64,000 nt of DNA from Dietzia sp. NCCP-2495 (GCF_026011735.1 NZ_BRVN01000001.1:372001-436000), one strand, 5' to 3'; shown: positions 21,391 to 34,653, counted from the first letter of the stretch. Notes: generated by a model not told the origin, from the sequence alone. Made by a program: numbers and translations.

Positions 21391-22590
21391 TCAGCCTGCT
21401 GCGGGCACCCGGATGATCAGCGCGTCGCCCTGACCGCCACCACCACAGAGTGCGGCGGCACCGAGTCCGCCACCCCGACGGGCCAGCTCGAGCGCGAGTG
21501 TCAGCACGACACGGTTACCGGACACCCCGATCGGGTGGCCCAGGGCGATGGCCCCGCCGTTGACGTTGACCTTCTCCGGATCCACCCCGAGCACCTTCGT
21601 GGCGTGGAGTCCGACGGAGGCGAAGGCCTCGTTGAACTCGAAGAGATCAATGTCCTCGACCGCGATCCCGGTCCGCTCGCAGGCGTCCAGGACGGCGTCG
21701 GACGGCTGGTGCTGAAGGGTGGAATCCGGCCCGGCGACGGTGCCGTACCCCACGATCTCGGCGAGCACCGGCCATCCCTCCGCCTCGGCCCGCGCTGCAC
21801 TGGTCACGACGACAGCGGAGGCACCGTCGGAGATCTGCGACGACGAACCGGCGGTGATGGTGCCGTCCTTGGCGAACGCCGGACGCAGCGAGGCCATCGA
21901 CTCCGCGGTCGAGTCGGCACGCACCCCCTCATCGGTCGACACGACCGTCTCGCCCTTGCGCCCCTTGATGGTCACCGGAACGACCTCATCGGCGAAGAGC
22001 CCCTTCTCCCAGGCGGCCGCGGCACGCTGATGGGAGACGGCGGCGAACTCGTCCTGTGCTTCGCGGGTGATACCCAGCTCGGCGTTCCGCTGCTCGGTCA
22101 ACGCACCCATGGGCTGGTCGGTCGGAACGTCGTGAAGCCCGTCGTAGGCCATGTGGTCCAAGACTTCGATCGACCCGTACTTGTAGCCGGCACGGCTCTT
22201 GGGGAGCAGGTGCGGGGCCTGGGACATCGACTCCTGGCCGCCGGCGACGACGACCTCAGAGTAGCCGGACCGGATGGCCTGATCCGCCAGGGCGATCGCC
22301 GTGAGCCCGGACAGACACATCTTGTTGATGCTCAATGCGTCGACGGCCCTGGGGAGGCCGCCCGCGATCGAGGCCTGGCGCGCGGGCATCTGCCCGACTC
22401 CGGCACCGAGGACCTGGCCCATGATGACCTGGTCGACGGCCTCGGGCGACACTCCGCCGCGCTCGAGGGCGCCCTTGATCGCGACGCCACCGAGTTCGGG
22501 CGCGGCGAGGGAGGACAGACCGCCCTGCAGGCGTCCGAAGGGGGTGCGGGCGCCGGAGACGATGACGGTACGGGTGGGATCGGCGGTCAT
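21391..22590 (-). CDS. Acetyl-CoA C-acetyltransferase (thiolase)
   Basis: This 399-residue thiolase condenses two acetyl-CoA or cleaves 3-ketoacyl-CoA. The acyl-accepting Cys is in [13 protein letters not shown] (about residue 89), the catalytic His in [10 protein letters not shown], and the second Cys in [13 protein letters not shown] near the C-terminus. ATG 22590 follows AAGGTG and opens with [19 protein letters not shown], the normal family N-terminus, so an upstream ATG at 22632 is rejected. It is divergent from methylmalonyl-CoA epimerase. Confidence 0.95.
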   Translation of the reverse strand: MTADPTRTVIVSGARTPFGRLQGGLSSLAAPELGGVAIKGALERGGVSPEAVDQVIMGQVLGAGVGQMPARQASIAGGLPRAVDALSINKMCLSGLTAIALADQAIRSGYSEVVVAGGQESMSQAPHLLPKSRAGYKYGSIEVLDHMAYDGLHDVPTDQPMGALTEQRNAELGITREAQDEFAAVSHQRAAAAWEKGLFADEVVPVTIKGRKGETVVSTDEGVRADSTAESMASLRPAFAKDGTITAGSSSQISDGASAVVVTSAARAEAEGWPVLAEIVGYGTVAGPDSTLQHQPSDAVLDACERTGIAVEDIDLFEFNEAFASVGLHATKVLGVDPEKVNVNGGAIALGHPIGVSGNRVVLTLALELARRGGGLGAAALCGGGGQGDALIIRVPAAG

Positions 22591-22654
22591 GAGACACCTT
22601 CCGAATGTGGGGGGGATGACTATCCACGCCAAACTACCGCGAACCCCGACCCGC

Positions 22655-22660
22655 TAGCGT
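22655..22660 (+). promoter_or_regulatory. Predicted -10 for methylmalonyl-CoA epimerase
   Basis: TAGCGT is followed by seven bases and ATG at 22668, giving a leaderless or nearly leaderless transcript. Confidence 0.4.
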
Positions 22661-22667
22661 GGAAGGT

Positions 22668-23132
22668 ATGACCACTACCCCAGCCGACCAGCCCCTGCTG
22701 CCCTCAGACCTCGTCGTGGCGATCGACCATGTCGGTGTCGCCGTGCCGGATTTCGATGCCGCCGTCGCGTGGTACCGGGACAACCTGGGCATGGAGAACC
22801 TCCACGAGGAGATCAACGAGGAGCAGGGCGTCCGTGAGGCCATGCTCGGATCGCCCGGTCGGCCCACCGGAAGCGCGCTCCTCCAGGTCCTCGCCCCGCT
22901 CAACGAGGAGTCCACGATCGCCAAATACCTCGACCGCAACGGTCCGGGCATCCAGCAGATGGCCGTCCGGGTGACGGACATCGAGGCGATCACCGCCCAT
23001 CTCACCGCTCGTGGTGTGCGGGTGCTCTACCCGGCCCCAAAGAACGGCACCGCCGGTTCCCGCATCAACTTCATCCACCCCAAGGACGCGGGCGGCGTGC
23101 TCCTGGAACTGGTGGAGCCCACGGAGCACTAG
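22668..23132 (+). CDS. mce: Methylmalonyl-CoA epimerase
   Basis: This 154-residue glyoxalase/VOC-fold enzyme interconverts (2R)- and (2S)-methylmalonyl-CoA in propionyl-CoA metabolism. Characteristic pieces are AIDHVGVAVPDFDAAVAWY (metal His at about residue 21), GPGIQQMAVRVTDI and the C-terminal metal ligand in GGVLLELVEP. ATG 22668 is preferred to the GTG at 22659, which falls within the predicted promoter. It is divergent from the thiolase gene, consistent with a shared role in acyl-CoA turnover. Confidence 0.93.
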   Translation: MTTTPADQPLLPSDLVVAIDHVGVAVPDFDAAVAWYRDNLGMENLHEEINEEQGVREAMLGSPGRPTGSALLQVLAPLNEESTIAKYLDRNGPGIQQMAVRVTDIEAITAHLTARGVRVLYPAPKNGTAGSRINFIHPKDAGGVLLELVEPTEH

Positions 23133-23175
23133 ATCGACTGATCGACGGCTTCGGCGACAGGCCGGCCCGCGCGGC

Positions 23176-23181
23176 TAGGGT
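23176..23181 (+). promoter_or_regulatory. Predicted -10 for the DivIVA-like gene
   Basis: TAGGGT is followed by six bases and ATG at 23188, the leaderless arrangement. No Shine-Dalgarno is present. Confidence 0.5.
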
Positions 23182-23187
23182 GGCAAC

Positions 23188-24078
23188 ATGTCGAGCATGG
23201 AGAGCCCCCGCACGGCCGCGCAGTCTTTTGCCCTGGTACGCAAGGGGTACGACCGTGACCAGGTGAATGCGGCACTCTCCCGCCTCGAGGCGGAGGTCGA
23301 ACTGCTCCGGGCAGACCGGGACGCGGCGGTTCGTCGAGCCGACCGGGCGGCCGATGATCTGGCGCGGGAGCGGGAACGGACGACCTCGCTCGAAGCCCGG
23401 GTCGCCGAACTCGGTACCGCGCCGGTCACGGCCGACCAGATGTCAGACAGACTGTCGACGATGCTCGGCCTCGCCCACTCCGAGGCGAACTCTATCCGGG
23501 ATGCCGCCCACGCGGACGCGGACCAGATCCTCACCCAGGCGGAGGACGACGCGTGGCGGCTCAGGGAGTCCGCAGAGGCGGAACTGAAGGACATCCGGGA
23601 CCGGAACGCCGCGATCAGGTCCGAACACGCGGCAGTGCTCGACACCGCCCGTTCCCGGGCCGCAGAGATCATCGCCACCGCCGAACGGTCCGCCCGGGCA
23701 CTGGACGAGGAGGCCGCTCGACGGCGAACGGGAGTCGACGAGGATCACCGGATCGCCTCTGACGCCCGCCGGCAGGAAGCGCTACGTGAGGACGAGCTCC
23801 GCCGGGCGGCGTCGATCGAGGCCGCCGAGGGAATCCGCCTTCGGGCGTCTGATGAAGCCGAGCAGCTCCGCGCAGATGCTCAAGCGAGGGCCACCCAGAT
23901 GATCTCCGAAGCCACAGCGCACACAGAGCGTCTCCGCGCCCTACGTAGGGACGCTCTGTCGGACCTCGCCGCGATCCGGGCACGACTCGAAATCGTGCCG
24001 AGCGACGTTGATGAAGAACCTCTCCCGGCCTCACCGATCGGGCGTGAGGACCAGAGCCTCAGCCCCAGCGACGAGTGA
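23188..24078 (+). CDS. DivIVA-like coiled-coil protein
   Basis: This 296-residue protein has an N-terminal segment FALVRKGYDRDQVNAALSRLE (about residues 13-33) like the DivIVA membrane-binding region (the phiGYdxxxVd pattern). A long, almost unbroken Ala/Glu/Arg-rich coiled coil follows to about residue 270, then an acidic tail. Such proteins mark the pole or septum, or scaffold cell-envelope growth. It is shorter on conserved features than Wag31, so it is a relative, not the essential polar-growth protein itself. Its last 20 bp overlap the 3' end of the convergent zinc-ribbon gene. Confidence 0.8.
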   Translation: MSSMESPRTAAQSFALVRKGYDRDQVNAALSRLEAEVELLRADRDAAVRRADRAADDLARERERTTSLEARVAELGTAPVTADQMSDRLSTMLGLAHSEANSIRDAAHADADQILTQAEDDAWRLRESAEAELKDIRDRNAAIRSEHAAVLDTARSRAAEIIATAERSARALDEEAARRRTGVDEDHRIASDARRQEALREDELRRAASIEAAEGIRLRASDEAEQLRADAQARATQMISEATAHTERLRALRRDALSDLAAIRARLEIVPSDVDEEPLPASPIGREDQSLSPSDE

Positions 24079-24361
24079 GACCGCGACTCCCGCGTCCGCT
24101 CCAGCAGCCTGAATGCCAGTGCCGTCGTTCGTCCTCACCACCCGGCCGGTCAGGCCATGCCGCGATGTGCGGGGTGCCTGAGCGGACGATCTGATCGCAG
24201 CCGGGGCAGCGATAGTCCTTCGTCGCCCGCGATGTTGCGATGCGACGGACGTGATACTGATCCGGGTCCCCCGCCGGCCCCGACTCCACCCGCGCGGAGC
24301 CGAGCCCGACACGGTCCGGCAACGGGCCGGGTCGTTCCGCCCGTCTATGTCGTCGAGGCAT
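24059..24361 (-). CDS. Small zinc-ribbon-like protein, actinobacterial conserved hypothetical
   Basis: This 100-residue protein has a putative metal site: Cys52 and Cys55 (YRCPGCDQ), then His65, and RRHWHSGCW with His81, His83 and Cys86. The C-terminus GLTRRWG is typical of a conserved actinobacterial family often mislabelled ATP/GTP-binding protein. The function is unknown. It overlaps the convergent DivIVA-like gene by 20 bp at the 3' end and lies downstream of nucS on the same strand. Confidence 0.8.
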   Translation of the reverse strand: MPRRHRRAERPGPLPDRVGLGSARVESGPAGDPDQYHVRRIATSRATKDYRCPGCDQIVRSGTPHIAAWPDRPGGEDERRHWHSGCWSGRGSRGLTRRWG

Positions 24362-24394
24362 AACGCGCTCCGATCAGATCGACTCTCGCACGCG

Positions 24395-25075
24395 TCAAAA
24401 GAGTCGGAGGTCGTTGGACTCGGTCCCCCGGAGACGGTCGTAGTCCAGTGTCACACACCGAATCCCGCGATCCTCAGCGAGGGTGCGCGCCTGGGGTTTG
24501 ATGATCTGTGCGGCGAAGATCCCGTTGACCGGGGCCAGCAGCGGATCTCGATTGAGCAGCTCGAGATACCGCGTCAGCTGCTCGACCCCATCGATCTCTC
24601 CCCGCCGCTTGATCTCGACGGCGACAGTCGCGCCCGCCGAGTCCCGCCCGAGAATGTCCACGGGGCCGATCGCAGTCATGTACTCACGGCGGATGAGGCT
24701 GTACCCCTCGCCCAACGTGTCGATGTGCTCGGCGAGAAGCTCCTGGAGATGGGCTTCGACGCCGTCCTTGACGAGTCCCGGATCGACACCCAGATCATGG
24801 TGAGAATCATGGTGGATCTCGGCCACCGTGATGCGCAGCTGCTCTCCTGCCTTGTTCTCCACGACCCAGAGGAGATGCTCTTCGTTCTCCGGATGTTCTT
24901 GCTCGGTCAACGAGCACGGCGGGGTCATCCAGTTGAGCGGCTTGTACGCCCGGTCATCGGCGTGCACGCTCACCGAACCGTCGGACTTGACCAGCAGGAG
25001 CCTGGGTGCCATCGGCAGATGCGCGGTCAGTCTGCCGACATAATCTACCTGACAGGTGGCGACGACGAGTCGCAA
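24395..25075 (-). CDS. nucS: Mismatch-specific endonuclease NucS/EndoMS
   Basis: This 226-residue nuclease makes double-strand cuts at mismatches and replaces MutS/MutL in most Actinobacteria. The N-terminal domain has [21 protein letters not shown] and [11 protein letters not shown]. The RecB-like catalytic core has GPVDILGRD (Asp), [13 protein letters not shown] (Glu-x-Lys) and [11 protein letters not shown]. The C-terminal LRLF fits a sliding-clamp-binding tail. The start is TTG at 25075, justified by AGGAGG four bases upstream and homology starting at RLVVA. I recall Rv1321 in the same block near the ATP synthase genes. Confidence 0.95.
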   Translation of the reverse strand: MRLVVATCQVDYVGRLTAHLPMAPRLLLVKSDGSVSVHADDRAYKPLNWMTPPCSLTEQEHPENEEHLLWVVENKAGEQLRITVAEIHHDSHHDLGVDPGLVKDGVEAHLQELLAEHIDTLGEGYSLIRREYMTAIGPVDILGRDSAGATVAVEIKRRGEIDGVEQLTRYLELLNRDPLLAPVNGIFAAQIIKPQARTLAEDRGIRCVTLDYDRLRGTESNDLRLF

Positions 25076-25118
25076 CGGTACCTCCTGGAATCGGCTCGGA
25101 GAGCAGTGGAGTCGGTGG

Positions 25119-25568
25119 TCAGCGACGGTGGCGACGGGGACGGACCTGCTCGATCGAGCATGCCTCGACCCACGAGAGCATGGCGGTCAACTCGGCCGGG
25201 CCAAGGCAGAGCTCGCCGTCCACGACACCACCACTGCGGTCTTGTCCGGAGAACGGGACGATGATCTCGCCCTCTTCCGCGATGTCCAGCTCGGTACCGG
25301 TGGGCTGCCGTCTCTTTCCCAGTTCCAGGGTCCGACGGTCGAGCCGGACATCCGGTCGGAAACGAATGCTGAGCAAACGGTAGAACTCGACCTCCGTGTC
25401 CGTGTACCGGACCGCGCCGTAGCGCCAGGCGTCCTCGCCAGCCCGCTTGGACAACAGCGACGTCGAGTTGCGACGGACGAAGACCAACCGATACAACACG
25501 GCCGCGACCACCGGCAGGAGTATGAGCAGCGCGACGACACCGAGGATCACCCCGATGGGAGCCGTCAC
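25119..25568 (-). CDS. DUF2550 family membrane protein
   Basis: This 149-residue protein has one N-terminal membrane helix ([21 protein letters not shown], residues 1-21 and beyond) and a soluble domain with [21 protein letters not shown], as in DUF2550 proteins. The function is unknown. It follows atpC, as Rv1312 does in M. tuberculosis. I use GTG 25568 because GGAAGGAG lies 9 bp upstream and the membrane helix begins there. A longer frame from 25688 would overlap atpC by 62 bp. Confidence 0.85.
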   Translation of the reverse strand: MTAPIGVILGVVALLILLPVVAAVLYRLVFVRRNSTSLLSKRAGEDAWRYGAVRYTDTEVEFYRLLSIRFRPDVRLDRRTLELGKRRQPTGTELDIAEEGEIIVPFSGQDRSGGVVDGELCLGPAELTAMLSWVEACSIEQVRPRRHRR

Positions 25569-25626
25569 GTAGCTCAACTCCTTCCAGCGGTCGCGGCCGT
25601 GATGAACGGTCCAGACCGGATAGTGC

Positions 25627-25998
25627 TCAGGCGCCGGCCTTCTCGATCGCCCGGAGGCGACCGCGAGCGACAGCGGCGGCCGACGCATCGTCGCCAGCCT
25701 CCGCCAGCGACTTCTCGGCGGCGGCGCGATCGATGGAGTCAGACCAGGCCGCGGACTCGCCGAGGATGCTCACCTTGGTCGCGGTGACCGAGATAAAGCC
25801 ACCCTCGACGGCGGCGACCTTCTTGCCCTCGTCCGTGTAGACCGTCACGGTGCCGCCGGTATCCAGCTCACCGAGTAGCGGCTCGTGACCCGGCTGGATA
25901 CCGATCTCGCCCTCAGTGGTCTTGGCGACCACCATCGACGCGGAACCGGACCAGAAGCGGCGCTCGACAGTCACGAACTCGACGTGCATGTCAGCCAT
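25627..25998 (-). CDS. atpC: F1Fo ATP synthase epsilon subunit
   Basis: This 123-residue central-stalk subunit couples gamma rotation and inhibits ATP hydrolysis. The beta-sandwich N-terminus MADMHVEFVTVERRFWSG and the GIQPGHEPLLGELDTGG signature are present, followed by helical RAAAEKSLAEAGDDASAAAVARGRLRAIEK. It is the last ATP synthase gene, 9 bp after atpD. Confidence 0.97.
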   Translation of the reverse strand: MADMHVEFVTVERRFWSGSASMVVAKTTEGEIGIQPGHEPLLGELDTGGTVTVYTDEGKKVAAVEGGFISVTATKVSILGESAAWSDSIDRAAAEKSLAEAGDDASAAAVARGRLRAIEKAGA

Positions 25999-26007
25999 GG
26001 TGAACCG

Positions 26008-27459
<1,452 letters not shown>

Positions 27460-28446
27460 TTAGTCACTTCCTGCGCTCGCGGCGAGCGCGCCAGCGCCAC
27501 CGACAATCTCGCTGATTTCCTGGGTGATTTGTGCCTGACGGGCCTGGTTCGCCTCACGGCTGAGGCCCTCCACCAGCTCGGTGGCGTTGTCAGTAGCCGA
27601 CTTCATCGCGGTACGGCGGGCAGCCGACTCCGACGCCGCCGACTCGAGCAGAGACGCGAAGGCGCGGGTCGACATGTACCTCGGGAGGAGGTTGTCGAGC
27701 AACGTGTCCGCATCGGGTTCGAAAGAGACCTCAGGCTTGAAGTCAGTCTTGGAGGTGTCGAGCATGTCCTCGCCCAGATCCAGCTCCTCGACCTCGACCT
27801 TGGTCTCGATCGGGGCCAGACGCCGCGCACGCGGGGTCTGGGTGAGCATGGACACGAACTGGGTGTACACGATGTGGACCTCGTCCACTCCCTTTCGGGT
27901 CGTGTCACCGGACTGGTCGACACCGAGGAACTCCGCCGCGTCGAACGATCCCTCTCCTCCGACCGCGAACGCGGTCGACAGGAGCTGGAACGCCGGGCGC
28001 GCCTCCGCGTACACGGGCTTCTGGGAGTGTCCGTGCCACGCGCCGGCGATCGCCGTATCGCGGAACGAGTAGTACCCGATGCCCTTGTTGCCGAGCACGT
28101 AGATGTCGACCTCGCGACCCTCATCCTCGAGGAAAGCGATGAGCTCCGACGCCTCCTTCAACACGTTGTGGTTGTAGCCACCACACATGCCGCGGTCGGA
28201 GGTCACGACGAGCACCGCGGACCGCTTCGGGTTCTCGGGCTCGTTGAGCATCCGGTGCTGAACGGACGACGCGTTGGCCAGATCGGTGAGGATCTGGGTG
28301 ATCTGATCGGCGAAGGGCTTCGCCTCCTCGACCCGCGCCTGGGCCTTGGAGATCTGCGACGTCGCGATCATCTCCTGGGCCTTGGTGATCTTCTTGGTCG
28401 AGTTGACCGACTTGATCCGGTCGCGTAGTTCACGCAGATTCGCCAT
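27460..28446 (-). CDS. atpG: F1Fo ATP synthase gamma subunit
   Basis: This 328-residue rotor shaft has the N-terminal helix MANLRELRDRIKSVNSTKKITKAQEMIATS and the C-terminal helix MKSATDNATELVEGLSREANQARQAQITQEISEIVGGA. The middle Rossmann region carries VLVVTSDRGMCGGYN. It is somewhat longer than E. coli AtpG (about 287), as is usual in Actinobacteria. Confidence 0.97.
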   Translation of the reverse strand: MANLRELRDRIKSVNSTKKITKAQEMIATSQISKAQARVEEAKPFADQITQILTDLANASSVQHRMLNEPENPKRSAVLVVTSDRGMCGGYNHNVLKEASELIAFLEDEGREVDIYVLGNKGIGYYSFRDTAIAGAWHGHSQKPVYAEARPAFQLLSTAFAVGGEGSFDAAEFLGVDQSGDTTRKGVDEVHIVYTQFVSMLTQTPRARRLAPIETKVEVEELDLGEDMLDTSKTDFKPEVSFEPDADTLLDNLLPRYMSTRAFASLLESAASESAARRTAMKSATDNATELVEGLSREANQARQAQITQEISEIVGGAGALAASAGSD

Positions 28447-28501
28447 GGTCTCAGATCACACTCCTCTCGGCCTCGGTTCTGATGACAGTCATCGAGGGGC
28501 C

Positions 28502-30139
<1,638 letters not shown>

Positions 30140-30240
30140 GTCATTCCTGCTCTCACTAAAAGTGGTCTGGGCTAGTCGTTCATTAGGTGAGCACCGACCG
30201 TGGGCGACCGTTGCTCGTCATGGGGTCGGTCCCCGCCGGG

Positions 30241-31059
30241 TTACGGCAGGGCCCGCCGAACCGCGGCGAGACGTCCGGCGACGGACCCGTCGATGATCTC
30301 GTCACCGACGCGCACCACGACACCGCCGATCACGGCGGGATCGACCTCGACGTGCACGGTCATTTCGCGACCGTAGATGCCGGCGAGCTTGCGGGACAGC
30401 GCGTCCTGCTGCTCCTGAGTGAGCTCCGAGGCAGAGGTGACAACCGCCACCGACTGCCCCTCGATCTCCGCAGCCATCCGGGAGAGCGAGTCGATGTCGT
30501 CAGCGGGCATGCCCTCGGGCCGGGCGACGGCCTGCGAGGCGAGAGCCTCGGTGACGGCCGTGACCTTTCCGTACAAGACCTGGCCGAGGAGGGCGCGCTT
30601 GCTCTCCGCGGTAGCGTTCCTGTCCGACAGTGCCTGCTCGAACTCGGCGTCTCCGGCCACGATGCGGCCGAGTCGGAAGAGCTCGTCCTCGACCGCTCCG
30701 AGCTGCCCCTGCTCCTTCGCGGAGAGCAGGAGAGCCTCCCGGCCCAACGTCACGAGACCCTCTCGCAGGTCACGTGGGTTCGACCAGGACGATGCGACCG
30801 CAGCAAGCACCACCTCGAGGGTGGTGTCGTCGATCTTCCAGCCCAGCACGGACCGTGCGAGGTCCTGACGTGCCTCGACGGGCGCGGACGAATCCGCGAC
30901 CGCTACCCGGAGAGAGCGATCCCCCTCAAGGAGGTCGACCACACTGAAGAGCTCGGAGCCGACCTTGGCTCCGGTGGCACCTCCCGCGGGATTCGCGGAG
31001 AGCCGGGACTGCAGGACTGACCGGGACTGCTCAAGGGCGTCGCGGCTTGCTGCGTGCAT
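30241..31059 (-). CDS. atpH: F1Fo ATP synthase delta subunit (stator)
   Basis: This 272-residue protein matches actinobacterial delta subunits: RDALEQSRSVLQSRL at the N-terminus and the C-terminal core RMAAEIEGQSVAVVTSASELTQEQQDALSRKLAGIYGREMTVHVEVDPAVIGGVVVRVGDEIIDGSV, the classic OSCP/delta signature. It is a free delta subunit, not fused to a b-like domain as in Mycobacterium (about 446 residues). Confidence 0.96.
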   Translation of the reverse strand: MHAASRDALEQSRSVLQSRLSANPAGGATGAKVGSELFSVVDLLEGDRSLRVAVADSSAPVEARQDLARSVLGWKIDDTTLEVVLAAVASSWSNPRDLREGLVTLGREALLLSAKEQGQLGAVEDELFRLGRIVAGDAEFEQALSDRNATAESKRALLGQVLYGKVTAVTEALASQAVARPEGMPADDIDSLSRMAAEIEGQSVAVVTSASELTQEQQDALSRKLAGIYGREMTVHVEVDPAVIGGVVVRVGDEIIDGSVAGRLAAVRRALP

Positions 31060-31073
31060 GTTCAGCTACTTCC

Positions 31074-31646
31074 TTACTTCTGGCCGGCCCCGGCGACCCC
31101 GTCGAGGTCAGCCAGGAAGCGGTCGATGGTGCCCGAACGGTGGACCGAGTCGGACAGCTGCTCACCCATGAGGCGCTCAGCGAGATCGACCGACTGGCGA
31201 CCGAGATCGCTACGGAGCTCGGTGACGATCTGCTGACGCTGCGCGGCCAGCTGCTGCTGACCGGCGGCGATGATGCGATCGCTCTCGGTCTGCGCCTCGG
31301 CCTTCATATCGGCGATGATCTGCTGGCCCTGGGCCCGCGCGTCATCACGGATCTTGGCGGCCTCGGAGCGCGCTTCCGCGAGCTGGGCGTTGTACTTGTT
31401 GAGAGCTGCCTTGGCCTCGGCCTGAGCCGCCTCCGCCTTCTCGATTCCGCCTTCGATCCTCTCGGTGCGCTCGTCCAGGACCCGCTTGAACATCGGGAGG
31501 ACGAACTTCCAGAAGATGAAGAGGACGACGAGGAAGGGGATCAGCGACCAGACGATGTCATACAGCGCCGGCGACAGGACGTTGGGCGTCTCCTCGAGGG
31601 GAAGCCCTTCGCCCTCGCCTGCGGCGAGGATGTGGATCGGATTCAT
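31074..31646 (-). CDS. atpF: F1Fo ATP synthase b subunit
   Basis: This 190-residue stator stalk has one N-terminal membrane helix ([27 protein letters not shown], about residues 26-52) and a long charged helical domain for dimerisation with few breaks ([24 protein letters not shown]...). Two b subunits presumably pair here, since no b' gene or b-delta fusion is present. Confidence 0.96.
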   Translation of the reverse strand: MNPIHILAAGEGEGLPLEETPNVLSPALYDIVWSLIPFLVVLFIFWKFVLPMFKRVLDERTERIEGGIEKAEAAQAEAKAALNKYNAQLAEARSEAAKIRDDARAQGQQIIADMKAEAQTESDRIIAAGQQQLAAQRQQIVTELRSDLGRQSVDLAERLMGEQLSDSVHRSGTIDRFLADLDGVAGAGQK

Positions 31647-31672
31647 GTCGTTGACCTTGCGCCAGTCGGCGA

Positions 31673-32804
<1,132 letters not shown>

Positions 32805-32861
32805 CGCTCTCTCCCCTGTTCGGGCCGTCTACTCCAGACGGTGGTCTATGTGCATCGCTCC

Positions 32862-32880
32862 GGTTCCGGCACACGGAACC
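32862..32880 (-). promoter_or_regulatory. Small hairpin in the atpB leader
   Basis: GGTTCCG (32862-32868) and CGGAACC (32874-32880) can pair around a 5-nt loop. It lies in the leader about 58 nt upstream of the predicted atpB start. It is not followed by a T-run, so it is probably not a terminator. Confidence 0.35.
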
Positions 32881-32947
32881 CAGCGGCTCCGAGGGGGTCT
32901 GGAACGCGATCGCGTCCTTCCCACTTCCCGGCTTACCGCCACGGAGC

Positions 32948-32953
32948 ATCGTA
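32948..32953 (-). promoter_or_regulatory. Predicted -10 element for the atpBEFHAGDC operon
   Basis: On the minus strand TTTGC is followed by TACGAT in the 226-bp gap between atpI and atpB, giving a leader of about 137 nt. There is no clear -35. It lies just downstream of a hairpin that could end transcription from atpI. Confidence 0.4.
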
Positions 32954-32978
32954 GCAAAGAGTAACGATTCGACCGCTA

Positions 32979-33010
32979 CCGGGGGACACCACACTGACAC
33001 CTGTCCCCGG
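32979..33010 (-). terminator. Hairpin after atpI
   Basis: Arms CCGGGGGACA (32979-32988) and TGTCCCCGG (33002-33010) form a 9-bp GC-rich stem with one extra G and a 13-nt loop. It starts 20 bp past the atpI stop. There is no T-run, so termination may be partial or the element may be regulatory. Confidence 0.4.
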
Positions 33011-33030
33011 CCGTGTGGAGAACGTGGCGG

Positions 33031-33480
33031 TCAGGGCTCCGGAACGGGTTCGACTGCGGGAGCACGATGTCGGATGATCGCCACAGATTCCGTGGCCAGG
33101 ACCACGACCATCGCGATGACGATGGTCAGCGCGAACGCGGGCCGCGAGTAGAAGTCCAGCGGCTTGAGTGCGGCGACCGCCACGATCGCGACGATCAGCT
33201 TGAGCAGCCACGTCCCGAGCAATACCGCTCCGGTCACGGTGGGTGAGGTGTTGGCGGTCGCGATCACCACGACCACGGTGAGGAGAACGAACACGCCACC
33301 GATCGCCGCACCGAGCAGCGCTCCCCACAGGCCCGGCATGCCGTCGACCGCGTACCAGATCACCGCACTGAGGATGACGAGGACGATCAATGCCAGGACG
33401 CCGCTGATGAGGGCCTTCTGGAGGCCGACCGTGTGGGCGCTCTTGACGGGCTCGACGGGAGGCGTGGGGCTGTTGCTCAT
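33031..33480 (-). CDS. atpI: AtpI-like membrane protein of the ATP synthase locus
   Basis: This 149-residue protein has four hydrophobic helices: LISGVLALIVLVILSAVIWYA, LLGAAIGGVFVLLTVVVVIAT, GAVLLGTWLLKLIVAIVAVAAL and PAFALTIVIAMVVVLATESVAII. It has the length and position of Rv1303/AtpI, thought to assist c-ring assembly or ion supply. The ATG 33480 is used; TAGGCT lies 7 nt upstream as a possible leaderless -10, overlapping the wecA stop codon. Confidence 0.85.
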   Translation of the reverse strand: MSNSPTPPVEPVKSAHTVGLQKALISGVLALIVLVILSAVIWYAVDGMPGLWGALLGAAIGGVFVLLTVVVVIATANTSPTVTGAVLLGTWLLKLIVAIVAVAALKPLDFYSRPAFALTIVIAMVVVLATESVAIIRHRAPAVEPVPEP

Positions 33481-33490
33481 GCGGAGCAGC

Positions 33491-34651
33491 CTAGCGGGAG
33501 CTCTCGTCACCCTCCGCGCGGTGTTCTCCCCTGGACGCGCGCAGCCGGGGCACCAGTGTCGCGGCCAGGACGCTGAGGAGGCCGGCCCCGACCAGCGGCA
33601 CGATCACCTCCGTCGGGAACATGGTGGCCCCGACGGCGCCGAACGCGATGAGAGACACCCACGCGTAGATGACCAGCGCCACCCTGCGGTGGGAGTGGCC
33701 GAGCGCGAGCAACCGATGGTGCAGGTGCATCTTGTCGGGCGCGAACGGGCTCCGTCCGGCGCCCACCCGACGGATCACCGCCATCACGAGGTCGAGCATC
33801 GGCACGAACATCGCCGCGGCCACGACGATCACCGGCGACAGGAGGACGAGCATCTCCTGCGGACCGTAGAGGCTCTGCGAGATCTTGCCGGAGGCGCTGG
33901 TCGACGCGGCGGCGAGCACCAGCCCGATGAGCATCGAACCGGAGTCCCCCATGAAGATGCGGGCGGGCTGGAAGTTGTGCGGGAGGAACCCGAGGAGCGC
34001 GCCGGCGAGCACGGCGGTGACCAGTGCCGGCGGGTAGGCGCCGACGGTGCCGCCCTGGTCGAGCATGATCCCGACGGAGAACACGCAGATGGCCACGGCC
34101 GCGATCGCCCCGAGGCCGGCGGCCAGCCCGTCGAGTCCGTCCACGAAGTTCATGGCGTTGACGATCCCGAGGGTGAACACCACGGTGAGCAGTCCGGCCT
34201 GGAACTGGTCCAGGACGAGGATGTTGCCGTCACCGAACGGCAGATAGACGAGCGTCCATGACACGCCCATCGCCACGAGGACTCCCGCGGCGGCCGCTTG
34301 TCCGGCGAGTTTGGTGACTGCACCCAGGCCGAGGATGTCGTCGACAATCCCCACCAGGACGATGACGGCCCCGGCCGTGATCGTCGCCTCGACATCCGGA
34401 GCGAACGGGGGGAATCCCCTGTTCAGCGCCGGGAGCTGCGCGGCGAGATACACCGCGACGAGCATGCCGGTGAAGATGCCCACGCCGCCGAGCCGCGGGG
34501 TGGGGACGAGGTGGACGTCCCGCTCGCGGGGGTAGGCCAGTCCGCCAATGGCCGGTGCCACTCCCCTGACCAGGCCGGTGACGACGAAGGTGACGAGGCC
34601 CGCGGCGACCCCGATGAGCAGGAGCTCCCGAAAGGGGATCCCGATGCCCAC
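33491..34651 (-). CDS. wecA: Undecaprenyl/decaprenyl-phosphate N-acetylglucosaminyl-1-phosphate transferase
   Basis: This 386-residue polytopic enzyme of the MraY/WecA family starts the arabinogalactan linker by moving GlcNAc-1-P to a polyprenyl phosphate. Conserved loops are visible: PTPRLGGVGIF, VGIVDDILGLGAVTKLAGQ (Asp-Asp), NAMNFVDGLDGLAAGL, and FMGDSGSMLIG. The C-terminal tail is charged. It lies 2 bp after the Sua5-type gene and before atpI, the same order I recall for rfe (Rv1302). Confidence 0.93.
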   Translation of the reverse strand: MGIGIPFRELLLIGVAAGLVTFVVTGLVRGVAPAIGGLAYPRERDVHLVPTPRLGGVGIFTGMLVAVYLAAQLPALNRGFPPFAPDVEATITAGAVIVLVGIVDDILGLGAVTKLAGQAAAAGVLVAMGVSWTLVYLPFGDGNILVLDQFQAGLLTVVFTLGIVNAMNFVDGLDGLAAGLGAIAAVAICVFSVGIMLDQGGTVGAYPPALVTAVLAGALLGFLPHNFQPARIFMGDSGSMLIGLVLAAASTSASGKISQSLYGPQEMLVLLSPVIVVAAAMFVPMLDLVMAVIRRVGAGRSPFAPDKMHLHHRLLALGHSHRRVALVIYAWVSLIAFGAVGATMFPTEVIVPLVGAGLLSVLAATLVPRLRASRGEHRAEGDESSR

Positions 34652-34653
34652 GG

